Notes under the pieces: generated by a model
What the model was told of the DNA's origin: nothing
The model's database searches: none
The model's input: only the letters and a program-made list of their open reading frames with translations
Part shown: in pieces, positions 1-7,029 of the stretch
Numbering within the stretch: the stretch's first letter is position 1
Layout: the number at the start of each line of letters is the position of its first letter
From: Flavobacteriales bacterium UBA2040
GTDB taxonomy: Bacteria; Bacteroidota; Bacteroidia; Flavobacteriales_D; Crocinitomicaceae
Assembly: GCA_002332715.1 (NCBI GenBank)
Contig: DDBE01000054.1
Coordinates: forward strand, 1-7,217
Length of the DNA: 7,217 nt
Reading direction: 5' to 3'
Made by a program: the position numbers and the translations under genes

Positions 1-32
1 GCGGTACCAGTTCCTTTGAACGGATTTGTCAT
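1..32 (-). CDS. dapA: 4-hydroxy-tetrahydrodipicolinate synthase, N-terminal fragment (cut by window edge)
   Basis: Only the first 11 codons are visible. They read MTNPFKGTGTA on the minus strand, with the ATG at 32-30. DapA proteins open with a short lead followed by F-x-G-[TV]-[GI]-x-A leading into the first beta strand of a TIM barrel, and this peptide fits that opening well. DapA condenses pyruvate with aspartate semialdehyde, the first committed step of lysine and diaminopimelate synthesis in the cytosol. The start codon overlaps the TGA stop of the upstream gene as ATGA (32-29), the usual sign of translational coupling. Finding dapA beside ligA and a small DUF gene agrees with flavobacterial gene order as I recall it. 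The call rests on 11 residues plus context; the remainder lies outside the window. Confidence 0.75.
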   Translation of the reverse strand, partial: MTNPFKGTGT

Positions 33-496
33 GATTGAATTTTTTCTAATGTTTCTTTTGCAAAGCTAGCTATTTGTTCGATTCTAATTGAACTAGAAGT
101 CAATCGAATGTCAAAATTTATTCCTTCTGTCATACTACTCACGATTCGTTTGCTTGCCTTTGTCTTATTGATCAACTTCACGTATTTATCGTCTATGTGG
201 TCGAAAACCAGCAGAACATCATAATTCGCTTTAAGTTTTTCCTTGAGCGCTTTGTCTTTAACTTGACCCAATAAATTAAAATCCTTTTTTGCTAAATAAT
301 TGAAGCGAGCACTATCCGGAAGTTCTAGTTTTTGTGCTTCTTCGTCAACAAAAACAATGAAAACAGAACTAAGTAGGATGGACCCACTAATTAGTTTTTT
401 CGTGCCTTCCTTGAAATTAGCAAACTCCTTGCTGTCCTTGAAGGTATAAAACACAATAACCTTCTCTCCATTCGATCCGATAACCGCATCAGCCAT
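29..496 (-). CDS. DUF6913-like conserved cytosolic protein of unknown function
   Basis: This 155-residue protein has no signal peptide and no convincing transmembrane helix, so it is probably cytosolic. It looks like a small alpha/beta protein: strands near 12-18 (KVIVFYT) and 44-50 (SVFIVFV), a conserved-looking KKDFNLLG at 70-77, NYDVLLVF at 91-98, then GINFDIRL near 125-132 and a terminal helix. The DFN-x-x-G segment, the YDVL strand and the late FDIRL segment resemble the Bacteroidota family I know as DUF6913; I recognise it from memory and have not searched. No catalytic motif is apparent. The start is fixed: an in-frame TAG (502-500) lies one codon upstream of ATG 496. The first 8 nt overlap the end of ligA and the stop overlaps the dapA start, so it is almost certainly co-expressed with both. 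Its function is unknown. Confidence 0.85.
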   Translation of the reverse strand: MADAVIGSNGEKVIVFYTFKDSKEFANFKEGTKKLISGSILLSSVFIVFVDEEAQKLELPDSARFNYLAKKDFNLLGQVKDKALKEKLKANYDVLLVFDHIDDKYVKLINKTKASKRIVSSMTEGINFDIRLTSSSIRIEQIASFAKETLEKIQS

Positions 497-2501
497 TTTC
501 TAACATTTTTATAAGTGTATCTTCGTCAATAATCTGAATTCCCAAATCTGACGCTTTCAGTAATTTTGCCGGTCCCATGTTTTCGCCAGCAACTACAAAG
601 GTCGTCTTTTTAGAAATGGAAGATCCTATTTTACCGCCATTTGATTCTATTGTCGCTTTTAATTCGTCACGAGAAAAATTTTGAAAAACGCCAGAAACGA
701 CAAATATTTTTCCTTCCAAAGCAGCGGATGCTAATTCTTGCTCTTCAATTTCTAGTTTCAAACCCGCTTCTTTCAATTGATTGACAAATGCTACATTCTT
801 TTCTTCTAGGAAGAAATTCTGAACAGAAATGGCAATTACTTCTCCAATTTCGTCTGTACTAACCAATTCGTCGTAGCTTGCTTTGCTCAAGTTTTCCATA
901 GATTTGAACCGTTTGGCTAGTTTCTTAGCAACGGTTTCACCTACATATCGGATTCCTATTCCAAATAATACTTTTTCAAACGGATTTTCTTTCGATTTTT
1001 CAATTCCTTTTATCAGATTATCCGCTGATTTATCGGCCATACGCTCTAATTCAACGACTTTATCGAAGGTTAAACTATATAAATCAGCAGCCGTTTGGAT
1101 CAAACCCAAATTGACCATAGCATCCACCGTTTCGGCTCCTATTCCTTCAATATCCATGGCTCTTCGACCAATGAAATGTTCGATTCTACCTTTGATTTGT
1201 GGTGGACAACCCAATTCGTTTGGACAAAAATGTTGTGCTTCTCCTTCTTTTCGGATTAAAGGTGTGTCACATTCCGGACAATTGTCAAGAAACTTTACTT
1301 TTTCATCACTTTTTCGAAGTTTTAGGTCCACTCCAACGATTTTCGGGATGATTTCTCCTCCTTTTTCGACAAAAACGGTGTCGTTTTGGTGCAAATCTAA
1401 TTTTGCTATTTGATAGGCATTGTGCAAAGAAGCTCGTCTAACAGCTGTTCCTCCCAAATTCACAGCTGTGAGATTGGCTACTGGTGTAATTGCACCTGTG
1501 CGTCCAACCTGATAGGTCACTGTTTCCAATTCGGTTGAAACGCGTTCGGTTTTGAATTTATAGGCTATTGCCCAACGCGGTGATTTGGCAGTGAAGCCCA
1601 ACTCGTTTTGCATATTGTAATCGTTCACTTTGATGACTACACCATCTATTTCAAAAGGCAATTCCGAGCGTTTTTTATCCCAATAATGAATGAAATCCAT
1701 GATTCCATCTATAGAATTGACTTTTGTTATATAATTCTTTTCAGCTGAAGGGATTTTAAATCCCCATTCTTTGGCTTTCAATACCGATTCGTAATGTCCT
1801 TCCAAGGGTAAATCTGCTCCATAAACTCCATAAAGTAAGCAATCTAGTCCTCTGTCTGCTACTACTTTAGAATCTTGCGACTTCAAGGTGCCAGAAGCAG
1901 AATTTCTCGGATTAGCAAAAACGGGTTCACCCAATTCCAAACGGGCTTCATTGATTTTCACGAAGTTTTCCAAAGGGAAAAATATCTCACCGCGGATTTC
2001 AAAGTCTTGCGGGAAATTGCCGTTCAATTGAAGAGGCACCGTTCGTATGGTTTTTACGTTCGTACTCACTTCTTCTCCTTTGGTGCCATCACCTCGGGTT
2101 ACCGCTTGCGTCAATTGTCCATTTTCGTAACGAATACCAATGGCAACACCATCGTATTTTAATTCGCACACATAATCAATGGTACCTTCCACCAATTTTT
2201 TAATTCTTGTTTCCCATTCTACGATTTCTTCTTCGGAATAGGTGTTAGATAAAGAAAGCATGGGAAAACGATGTACGACCGACTTGAATTTTTTGGTAAT
2301 GTCGCCTCCTACTCTTTTCGTTGGACTGTTAGGATCACTCAATTCTGGAAATTCCTGCTCTAAATCTTGCAATTCCTTGAGCATTGAATCAAACTCAAAG
2401 TCGTTGACAACAGATTCATTGTCAACATAATACGCATGATTTAGCTTTCTGATTTCGTCAGCTAATTTCTGGATTTTTTCTTGGGTCGTTTCTGGATTCA
2501 T
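489..2501 (-). CDS. ligA: NAD-dependent DNA ligase LigA
   Basis: This 670-residue, full-length protein seals nicks during replication and repair using NAD+, releasing NMN. All LigA domains are present in order. Domain Ia, the NMN-binding region at about 1-75, has H22, Y24, Y25, D34 and D38. The adenylation domain carries the catalytic lysine K115 in ELKYDG, then TRGDG (135-139), EIRGE (168-172), FANPRNSASGTL (195-206) and EIDGVVIK (284-291). The OB fold follows, starting around GRTGAITP (333-340). A four-cysteine zinc finger uses C408, C411, C426 and C432. Helix-hairpin-helix repeats span about 445-585 and a BRCT domain about 594-670. ATG 2501 lies 1 nt after the prmC stop, and the 3' end overlaps the next gene by 8 nt, so it sits mid-operon. 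No key residue is missing. F37 replaces the tyrosine of the E. coli AEYD motif, which I believe is common in Bacteroidota. Confidence 0.98.
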   Translation of the reverse strand: MNPETTQEKIQKLADEIRKLNHAYYVDNESVVNDFEFDSMLKELQDLEQEFPELSDPNSPTKRVGGDITKKFKSVVHRFPMLSLSNTYSEEEIVEWETRIKKLVEGTIDYVCELKYDGVAIGIRYENGQLTQAVTRGDGTKGEEVSTNVKTIRTVPLQLNGNFPQDFEIRGEIFFPLENFVKINEARLELGEPVFANPRNSASGTLKSQDSKVVADRGLDCLLYGVYGADLPLEGHYESVLKAKEWGFKIPSAEKNYITKVNSIDGIMDFIHYWDKKRSELPFEIDGVVIKVNDYNMQNELGFTAKSPRWAIAYKFKTERVSTELETVTYQVGRTGAITPVANLTAVNLGGTAVRRASLHNAYQIAKLDLHQNDTVFVEKGGEIIPKIVGVDLKLRKSDEKVKFLDNCPECDTPLIRKEGEAQHFCPNELGCPPQIKGRIEHFIGRRAMDIEGIGAETVDAMVNLGLIQTAADLYSLTFDKVVELERMADKSADNLIKGIEKSKENPFEKVLFGIGIRYVGETVAKKLAKRFKSMENLSKASYDELVSTDEIGEVIAISVQNFFLEEKNVAFVNQLKEAGLKLEIEEQELASAALEGKIFVVSGVFQNFSRDELKATIESNGGKIGSSISKKTTFVVAGENMGPAKLLKASDLGIQIIDEDTLIKMLENG

Positions 2502-2502
2502 A

Positions 2503-3366
2503 TTATTTTTTCATCGCGCTTATCATCCTGTTTTTACCTTGTAGGTCAGCATGAAGTTGAATGTTTTCGAATTTTTCTTGGGTTAACAAATCTATTGTTT
2601 CTTGTCCAAAATCTTCGTGTATTTCATAAAAAAGAAATCCACCACTTTTCAACCCTTTTTGGGCAGATTGGGCAATCACTCGATAAAACAAAAGGGGATC
2701 TTCATTGGAAACGAAAAGAGCTGCTTCGGGTTCAAACATTAGCACATTGGTCTCCATCAGTTCTTTATCACGCATTGGGATGTAGGGTGGATTGGAGATC
2801 CAAACATCATAGGAACCATCTTCATATTTTTGTATTTCCTCGGTCTTCAAGACATTTGCAGTTGAAAAATTGACAGACATGTTATTTAAAACATTGTTCC
2901 GTTTTGCCAATGTGATAACTTCCTCGAATTTATCTAGCCCTAAAACGATAGAAGCTGGTCGTTCTTGTTGAATCGCTATGGCAATACACCCAGTTCCAGT
3001 GCACACATCCAAAATTTTGGGTGAATTGAATTTATCGGTTGTTTGAAGAACAAGTTCAACTAATTCTTCGGTTTCTGGTCGTGGAATTAAGGCGGCTGGC
3101 TCACACAAAATGCGACAATCGCGAAAAACTGTTTCACCAAGAATGTACTGCAAAGGCCTATTTGTATCTAATTCTTCGATAATTTGGTTGAATTGATTTT
3201 CAATTTCCTCAGAAACCTCTTCGTCCAAATGCAAATTGGTTGCTGAAAAAGGGAAATCAAGAAGATGACTAGCGACCGCTTTGAAATGATATTGAACAGA
3301 AAGAGAGGTCCACTTTTGGTGAAACCTCTCTTCCATTTTTTCTTTTATATTTCTAAGCTTGGTCAA
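2503..3366 (-). CDS. prmC: Peptide chain release factor N5-glutamine methyltransferase
   Basis: PrmC methylates the glutamine of the GGQ motif in release factors RF1 and RF2, using SAM, and so speeds translation termination. The reading shown is 287 residues. It has a helical N-terminal substrate-binding domain (about 1-90, ending with RPLQYILG at 70-77), then IPRPETEELVE (94-104), the SAM-binding loop ILDVCTGTGCIAI (118-130), the diagnostic NPPY (192-195) followed by I-P, and the C-terminal GKNRMISAM segment. Family members are usually 275-290 residues. The start is uncertain. The codon at 3366-3364 is TTG, while the first ATG is at 3336-3334 and would give 277 residues. The N-terminal helix seems to begin before that ATG, which favours TTG, but neither start has a clear Shine-Dalgarno sequence. 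It lies 1 nt upstream of ligA, so the two are surely cotranscribed. The frame is the same as that of the secreted-protein gene upstream, separated by one TAA. Confidence 0.95.
   Translation of the reverse strand: MTKLRNIKEKMEERFHQKWTSLSVQYHFKAVASHLLDFPFSATNLHLDEEVSEEIENQFNQIIEELDTNRPLQYILGETVFRDCRILCEPAALIPRPETEELVELVLQTTDKFNSPKILDVCTGTGCIAIAIQQERPASIVLGLDKFEEVITLAKRNNVLNNMSVNFSTANVLKTEEIQKYEDGSYDVWISNPPYIPMRDKELMETNVLMFEPEAALFVSNEDPLLFYRVIAQSAQKGLKSGGFLFYEIHEDFGQETIDLLTQEKFENIQLHADLQGKNRMISAMKK
3301..3332 (-). repeat. 9-bp inverted repeat / mRNA hairpin at the 5' end of prmC
   Basis: The arms AAGAGAGGT (3301-3309) and ACCTCTCTT (3324-3332) are exact reverse complements. Inside them, CAC (3311-3313) can pair with GTG (3319-3321) around a 5-nt loop, with a small internal bulge. 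In the prmC mRNA the stem begins 1 nt after the alternative start ATG 3336-3334, so it would lie within the ribosome footprint at that codon. It is 34 nt downstream of the TTG start. The sequence is coding, so the pairing may be chance. Confidence 0.5.
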
Positions 3367-3374
3367 CTTTTTTC

Positions 3375-3389
3375 TCGCGAATATCGCGA
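3375..3389. repeat. TCGCGA inverted repeat between the secreted-protein gene and prmC
   Basis: TCGCGA-ATA-TCGCGA is an inverted repeat with 6-bp arms, each arm itself palindromic, in the 48-nt gap 3367-3414. It is markedly GC-rich for this region. On the plus strand it is followed by TTTTT (3390-3394), terminator-like but weak and with no plus-strand gene to end. In the leftward transcript it is followed by GAAAAAAG, so it is not a terminator for the operon. It could be a protein-binding site or a small RNA hairpin ahead of prmC. Confidence 0.4.
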
Positions 3390-3414
3390 TTTTTCTTTGA
3401 TATTGCTCTTCGCT

Positions 3415-6291
3415 TTAGTCTCTCACCAAATGAAAAAATCCTTGTGCATCTATTTCCTTGCCTGAAACGTCTTTGGCATAAATCTTATAGAAATAAACAC
3501 CATCATCGGCATCCTCACCACCTTGAGATTTACCATTCCAACCTTTTGACATGTCGTTGAATTCGTACATTACATTTCCCCAACGGTTTAAAATCTGGCA
3601 AGAGAAGACCAAAAAGGACTCGTTTTGATTCAGAAGCGGGCCGTAAATTCCATTAACAGCATCGCCGTTTGGTGTAAAGACATTAGGCATTTCAATACTG
3701 CACGGACGAGTATCAAAAAGGAAAGGCCAAGAATGATTTCCGCATGCATTATACGCGGTGACCAAATGATATCCTCCCTCATCAAAAGTTGCAGACGGTC
3801 CTGTCTGTCCATTACTCCAGGTATAGCTCACCACATTTTGCCAAGCATCGTAAGCCTGAAACGTCTCTGGAGTACCAATACACCCAATTTTATCTGCAAC
3901 CTCTACATAAGGATAGAAAGTTACATTAATCATTAATGTATCAGCATCGTTACAAACGGGTTCCGAATACGCTAAGTAGTACACTCCTGGCAAAGTGAAT
4001 TCTGCATTGGTTTGCAAAGAGTCTGGTGGATAAAAAGTAACTACTCCGGGTCCGGATAATTGAGTCCAAATTCCAGTTTCTACTCCAAAATTCATGTCCA
4101 AATCGGCCGAATCTCCGCACAAAGTGTTCAGTTGATTGATTTGAATTTTCGTTTGCGTTTCTATCGTGAAGGTGGTGTCATTCGCACAACCGACCAAGTT
4201 CGAAATGTTCAAAGTATATGTGCCAACGGGCAAATTTGCCGAGAAAAGTGAATCCAATCCTGGATCAGCTAATCCCCAGGAAGCACTCGAAAGCAAAGCT
4301 GAATCTATCAACTGAATATTCTCCGTGATTCCAATGCCTGGACAAATAAAATAGTCTGGATTATTGAAATTGATTTCAGGTGCTGCCGAATAATTCACTG
4401 TCATGGTGTCCGAATACGGACAAAATCCATCCGTATAAATTAAGTTGTAAATTCCTGTCGTTGGAAAAGAAACCATGGTGTTTATATTCGTATTGGAGGC
4501 GAAGAAAGGAACGCCCGGGGTAGGTTGAAGATACGACCAAACCCCTGAACCTGAACCTCCTGTGTTATAGGAGAACAAGATGTTATTGTTACACATTGCT
4601 GTGTCATTTTGTAGGACAATTGGTGTTACATCGGTCACGAGTAAAAGTTTCGTTTTAGCACATAAACCATATTGGTCGGTCACGGTAACAGAATATGTTC
4701 CTGTTCCCAGATAATTACTCCACAAAGTGTCTAGAGCTGGATTTGATAAGCCCCAATTGATCGAACTATAATTTATAGAATCTGTGATTTGGAAAAGATT
4801 AGCTGTATCTCCTGGACAAATCACCGTATTACCGGTTATGTTAAAGTTGAAGGGTTGACCTACTGTAAAGTTCGCACTTACTCTTTTAAAACATCCATTT
4901 TTTTCTACTGTAACACCAAAGTTAGACATTGAAGAACCCACAATTATTGAACTATCTAACAAAAGGTTATCCCAAAGATAGGAGTCGTATGGTCCATTGA
5001 GTACCCCCGTTACAACTGAATCACAGCCTGCGGTTGGATCAATGACGGGATTGAAGTTTGACGTTCCCGTTGAATCTATAATTACAGTAAGATTTAGAGT
5101 TGTTACACCTGGTGGCACAGCATTGTCGGTTGCAGTAACCGTTACTGTATGAGTTCCAACAAAAGCCGCACTACCGGCAACGCGTAAAACGGCGGATGCA
5201 GTATTTCCTGGCGTGTTTGAAATGATTTGTAAATTCGTTAATGTCCCTGGATTTATAGCAATTGAAGTAGATTGATTTGCCTCAGGCGAAAGGAAAATGA
5301 AAGGTACATCGGCCGTATCTCCTATTGAACATACTTTGAAAGTATCACACGAAGATGCTCCGTTTGGAACTGGAGGAATATTATTGGTGTTACAAACATC
5401 AAAAAAGAAGCTTTTATAATCTAACCAGCTGATACCATCTGGATTTCCAAGCGCTCCGTCAAAATCGGTTCCGAGATGATCGAAACGTGCGACTAAAAAG
5501 TAATTCGTGTTATTTCCTTTATTGGCCCCGCAAGTTGCAGGCACTCCTCCAAAACCATTAACGCCTTGAGATGCAGCTCCGGTGGTCCATTGCATATCTT
5601 TATAACAAAACGCTACGTTTCCACCATCAATCACTGGGTCATTTCCATCAGTAATTATCAATTGAAATGAATTTCGTTTATCTCCTTGAATACTATAGTA
5701 ACCAACGTCTTCCCAATTGACATAAAGCGCTGTTGGGGTGATTTTATAGACAACCTGACCCAACGGTAGTCCTGTTATTGGATCAACCCGTGTATCAACA
5801 TCACCCCAAAATGGAGCAATAATTTGGTTTCCACTAGATGGAAAAGCAGTCGCACTAAATGTTGCCATAGGCGAGCCAAAAGTCAAATTTCCATTGTTAT
5901 TGATGTAACAGCTATTCACCGTATCACCATAAAAACAAAAATCAAACGGAAGACTAATTAATGGACTAGAACCATCGTCATTTGGTGCCAAGGCTAGGAT
6001 ATAACTTGAATCAGGATCGACGTAACAATTGCAACCACTTGCTTTTGGTGGGATATCACCTTTGCCTTTCTTCTTTAAATTTCGATGTTTTCCGAGTGAA
6101 TAATCATACACTTCGTGGCCATTGGGTTGTTCAATATCATACAGTCCAAGTGACCCGTTTCTCTTCGCTTCCTCGTATTTTTTTGAGTCTACTTTTATCG
6201 ATTGCTGTTCTTTCTGAATATTTTCTGTTTCCGTTTGAGAAAAACTGAAAAAACTCACAAAAATCAAAATCAAAAAGATAATTCTATTCAT
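3415..6291 (-). CDS. Secreted NIDO-domain, Ig-like repeat protein with type B T9SS sorting domain (gliding-motility-associated C-terminal domain)
   Basis: This 958-residue protein starts with a clear signal peptide (MNRIIFLILIFVSFFSFSQ, about 1-19), giving Sec export. A charged linker follows. Next is a nidogen-like domain at about 115-280, shown by NNGNLTFGS (132-140), IIAPFWGDVDTR (157-168), YVNWEDVGYY (190-199), SFQLIITDG (208-216), VAFCYKDMQWTTG (226-238) and the glycine-rich segment to YFLVARFD (264-271). A cadherin/Ig-like domain covers about 305-406 and further Ig-like domains about 410-860, including two tandem copies of a module of about 159 residues. The end (about 866-958: MPNVFTPNGD, LNRWGNVMYE, GWNG, DGVYFYKI) matches the type B T9SS sorting domain (TIGR04131/CHU_C-like). 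By family, such proteins cross the outer membrane through T9SS and are released or surface-held, often as adhesins. It has 23 cysteines, consistent with an extracytoplasmic disulfide-bonded protein. No enzyme domain is visible. Its ligand is unknown. Confidence 0.92.
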   Translation of the reverse strand: MNRIIFLILIFVSFFSFSQTETENIQKEQQSIKVDSKKYEEAKRNGSLGLYDIEQPNGHEVYDYSLGKHRNLKKKGKGDIPPKASGCNCYVDPDSSYILALAPNDDGSSPLISLPFDFCFYGDTVNSCYINNNGNLTFGSPMATFSATAFPSSGNQIIAPFWGDVDTRVDPITGLPLGQVVYKITPTALYVNWEDVGYYSIQGDKRNSFQLIITDGNDPVIDGGNVAFCYKDMQWTTGAASQGVNGFGGVPATCGANKGNNTNYFLVARFDHLGTDFDGALGNPDGISWLDYKSFFFDVCNTNNIPPVPNGASSCDTFKVCSIGDTADVPFIFLSPEANQSTSIAINPGTLTNLQIISNTPGNTASAVLRVAGSAAFVGTHTVTVTATDNAVPPGVTTLNLTVIIDSTGTSNFNPVIDPTAGCDSVVTGVLNGPYDSYLWDNLLLDSSIIVGSSMSNFGVTVEKNGCFKRVSANFTVGQPFNFNITGNTVICPGDTANLFQITDSINYSSINWGLSNPALDTLWSNYLGTGTYSVTVTDQYGLCAKTKLLLVTDVTPIVLQNDTAMCNNNILFSYNTGGSGSGVWSYLQPTPGVPFFASNTNINTMVSFPTTGIYNLIYTDGFCPYSDTMTVNYSAAPEINFNNPDYFICPGIGITENIQLIDSALLSSASWGLADPGLDSLFSANLPVGTYTLNISNLVGCANDTTFTIETQTKIQINQLNTLCGDSADLDMNFGVETGIWTQLSGPGVVTFYPPDSLQTNAEFTLPGVYYLAYSEPVCNDADTLMINVTFYPYVEVADKIGCIGTPETFQAYDAWQNVVSYTWSNGQTGPSATFDEGGYHLVTAYNACGNHSWPFLFDTRPCSIEMPNVFTPNGDAVNGIYGPLLNQNESFLVFSCQILNRWGNVMYEFNDMSKGWNGKSQGGEDADDGVYFYKIYAKDVSGKEIDAQGFFHLVRD
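3898..4851 (-). repeat. Tandem duplication of a ~159-residue Ig-like module within the secreted protein
   Basis: Residues of about 481-639 and 640-798 of the secreted protein align along their length with an offset of 159. The clearest match is WGLSNPALDTLWSNYLGTG (513-531) against WGLADPGLDSLFSANLPVG (672-690). ICPG occurs in both (491-494, 649-652), and the cysteine pairs C492/C650, C544/C702, C567/C725 and C624/C780 correspond. Each copy appears to hold two Ig-like folds. The copies have diverged considerably in protein sequence, so the duplication is old. Confidence 0.8.
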
Positions 6292-6363
6292 AGTTTTTAT
6301 ATTTTATAATTCAATTAGGCAGTCCTTTAGAAAACGTTAAATTCTTTGGTTTCGTTGCATGCT

Positions 6364-7005
6364 TTATCGCTTACTTTTAAAGTAATGCGTATACCCAAAT
6401 ACAACGGTAATATATTGAGTCCTTATTTTAAATTTCACCGGGTCATAGCCTGCGTTGGAACTCAATCCAATCATAGTTGGCTGGAAACCAAAATCTTGAA
6501 TCACGTACCCAACCGCAAATTTAATAGTTGTTCTATCATCGATTGTTAGCATTACGCCGGCGTTCGGTTCAAAATACAAACTGCCCACTTGTCTTAATTT
6601 ACCTTCATTGATCACTATAGAATCCGACTTGAAAAAATTCATCGTATATCCCATATTCATGCCAACATCAGTACCAAAATTCGACGAATGAAATTTCTCA
6701 TGTCCCACTTTTACAAAACCGGACGGCATTAAAATAGCACCTTTATTCGCTTCGGAGATTTTAAACTCGTTCAAGGTGAAATAAGAATAATTCACGCCTA
6801 CCCCAAAGTACAACGCATTTTCAAAGGTGTACTGAAAATGAACACTGGTATTGAGTAAACCTTGCATGATTCCATTAAAGGATTCGTTCTGTACATTGAT
6901 AGGCAACCCAAAATTTACATGAAAACTGGCTTTGGGTTTTATATTTTGTGCCCCAACAAATGAGAAAACAAAACAACTCAACATTCCAAAAAGCCAATAC
7001 CGCAT
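6364..7005 (-). CDS. Small outer-membrane beta-barrel protein, function unknown
   Basis: From ATG 7005 this is a 213-residue protein with a signal peptide (MRYWLFGMLSCFVFSFVGA, cleavage likely before QN). The mature part is built of alternating hydrophobic and aromatic strands, for example ASFHVNFGL, TSVHFQYTF, ALYFGVGVNYSYF, GTDVGMNMGYTM, YFEPNAGVMLTI, TIKFAVGYVI and QYITVVFGYTHYF. I count roughly eight, as in small 8-stranded barrels. The frame stays open to an ATG at 7074 (236 residues), but I reject that start. It would put 23 extra residues before the signal peptide, and a TAnnTTTG promoter motif lies inside the extension (7022-7029). It is not recognisably PorP/SprF, which is longer and has a different N-terminus. 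It sits 72 nt upstream of the secreted-protein gene with no terminator visible between them, so the two may be co-expressed. The specific family is not identified. Confidence 0.8.
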   Translation of the reverse strand: MRYWLFGMLSCFVFSFVGAQNIKPKASFHVNFGLPINVQNESFNGIMQGLLNTSVHFQYTFENALYFGVGVNYSYFTLNEFKISEANKGAILMPSGFVKVGHEKFHSSNFGTDVGMNMGYTMNFFKSDSIVINEGKLRQVGSLYFEPNAGVMLTIDDRTTIKFAVGYVIQDFGFQPTMIGLSSNAGYDPVKFKIRTQYITVVFGYTHYFKSKR

Positions 7006-7021
7006 ACGTCTATCTTTAAAA

Positions 7022-7029
7022 CAAAAATA
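7022..7029 (-). promoter_or_regulatory. Candidate Bacteroidota -7 promoter element (leftward)
   Basis: Read leftward this is TATTTTTG, an exact match to the TAnnTTTG -7 element of Bacteroidota. It ends 16 nt before ATG 7005 and would give a leader of about 10 nt. I see no good -33 TTG at the usual distance, and the motif merges with the T-run of an inverted repeat, so it may be fortuitous. If real, it would drive the outer-membrane gene and perhaps the whole leftward block. Confidence 0.4.

Noticed and set aside
883..1413. Open frame of 176 residues on the plus strand
   Set aside because: Lies wholly antisense to the well-supported ligA coding sequence; the translation has no domain, signal peptide or recognisable motif.
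1875..2430. Two shorter plus-strand open frames (1875-2162 and 2242-2430)
   Set aside because: Antisense shadows of the ligA adenylation and N-terminal domains, with no recognisable protein features.
2481..2873. Plus-strand open frame of 130 residues across the prmC/ligA junction
   Set aside because: Antisense to prmC and the ligA start; composition looks like reverse-frame sequence and nothing recognisable is encoded.
3265..3465. Plus-strand open frame spanning the prmC 5' end and the intergenic gap
   Set aside because: Overlaps three supported leftward elements and its translation shows no family features, despite a hydrophobic stretch.
3625..4251. Several short open frames on both strands inside the secreted-protein gene
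   Set aside because: They lie within a 958-residue gene with clear domains; none has independent support.
5982..6549. Plus-strand open frames at 5982-6248 and 6346-6549
   Set aside because: Antisense to the signal-peptide/NIDO region and to the 3' half of the beta-barrel gene; no motifs.
6364..7005. Identification of the beta-barrel protein as SprF/PorP
   Set aside because: At 213 residues it is shorter than the roughly 300-residue PorP/SprF proteins and lacks their N-terminal QDPQ-type segment.
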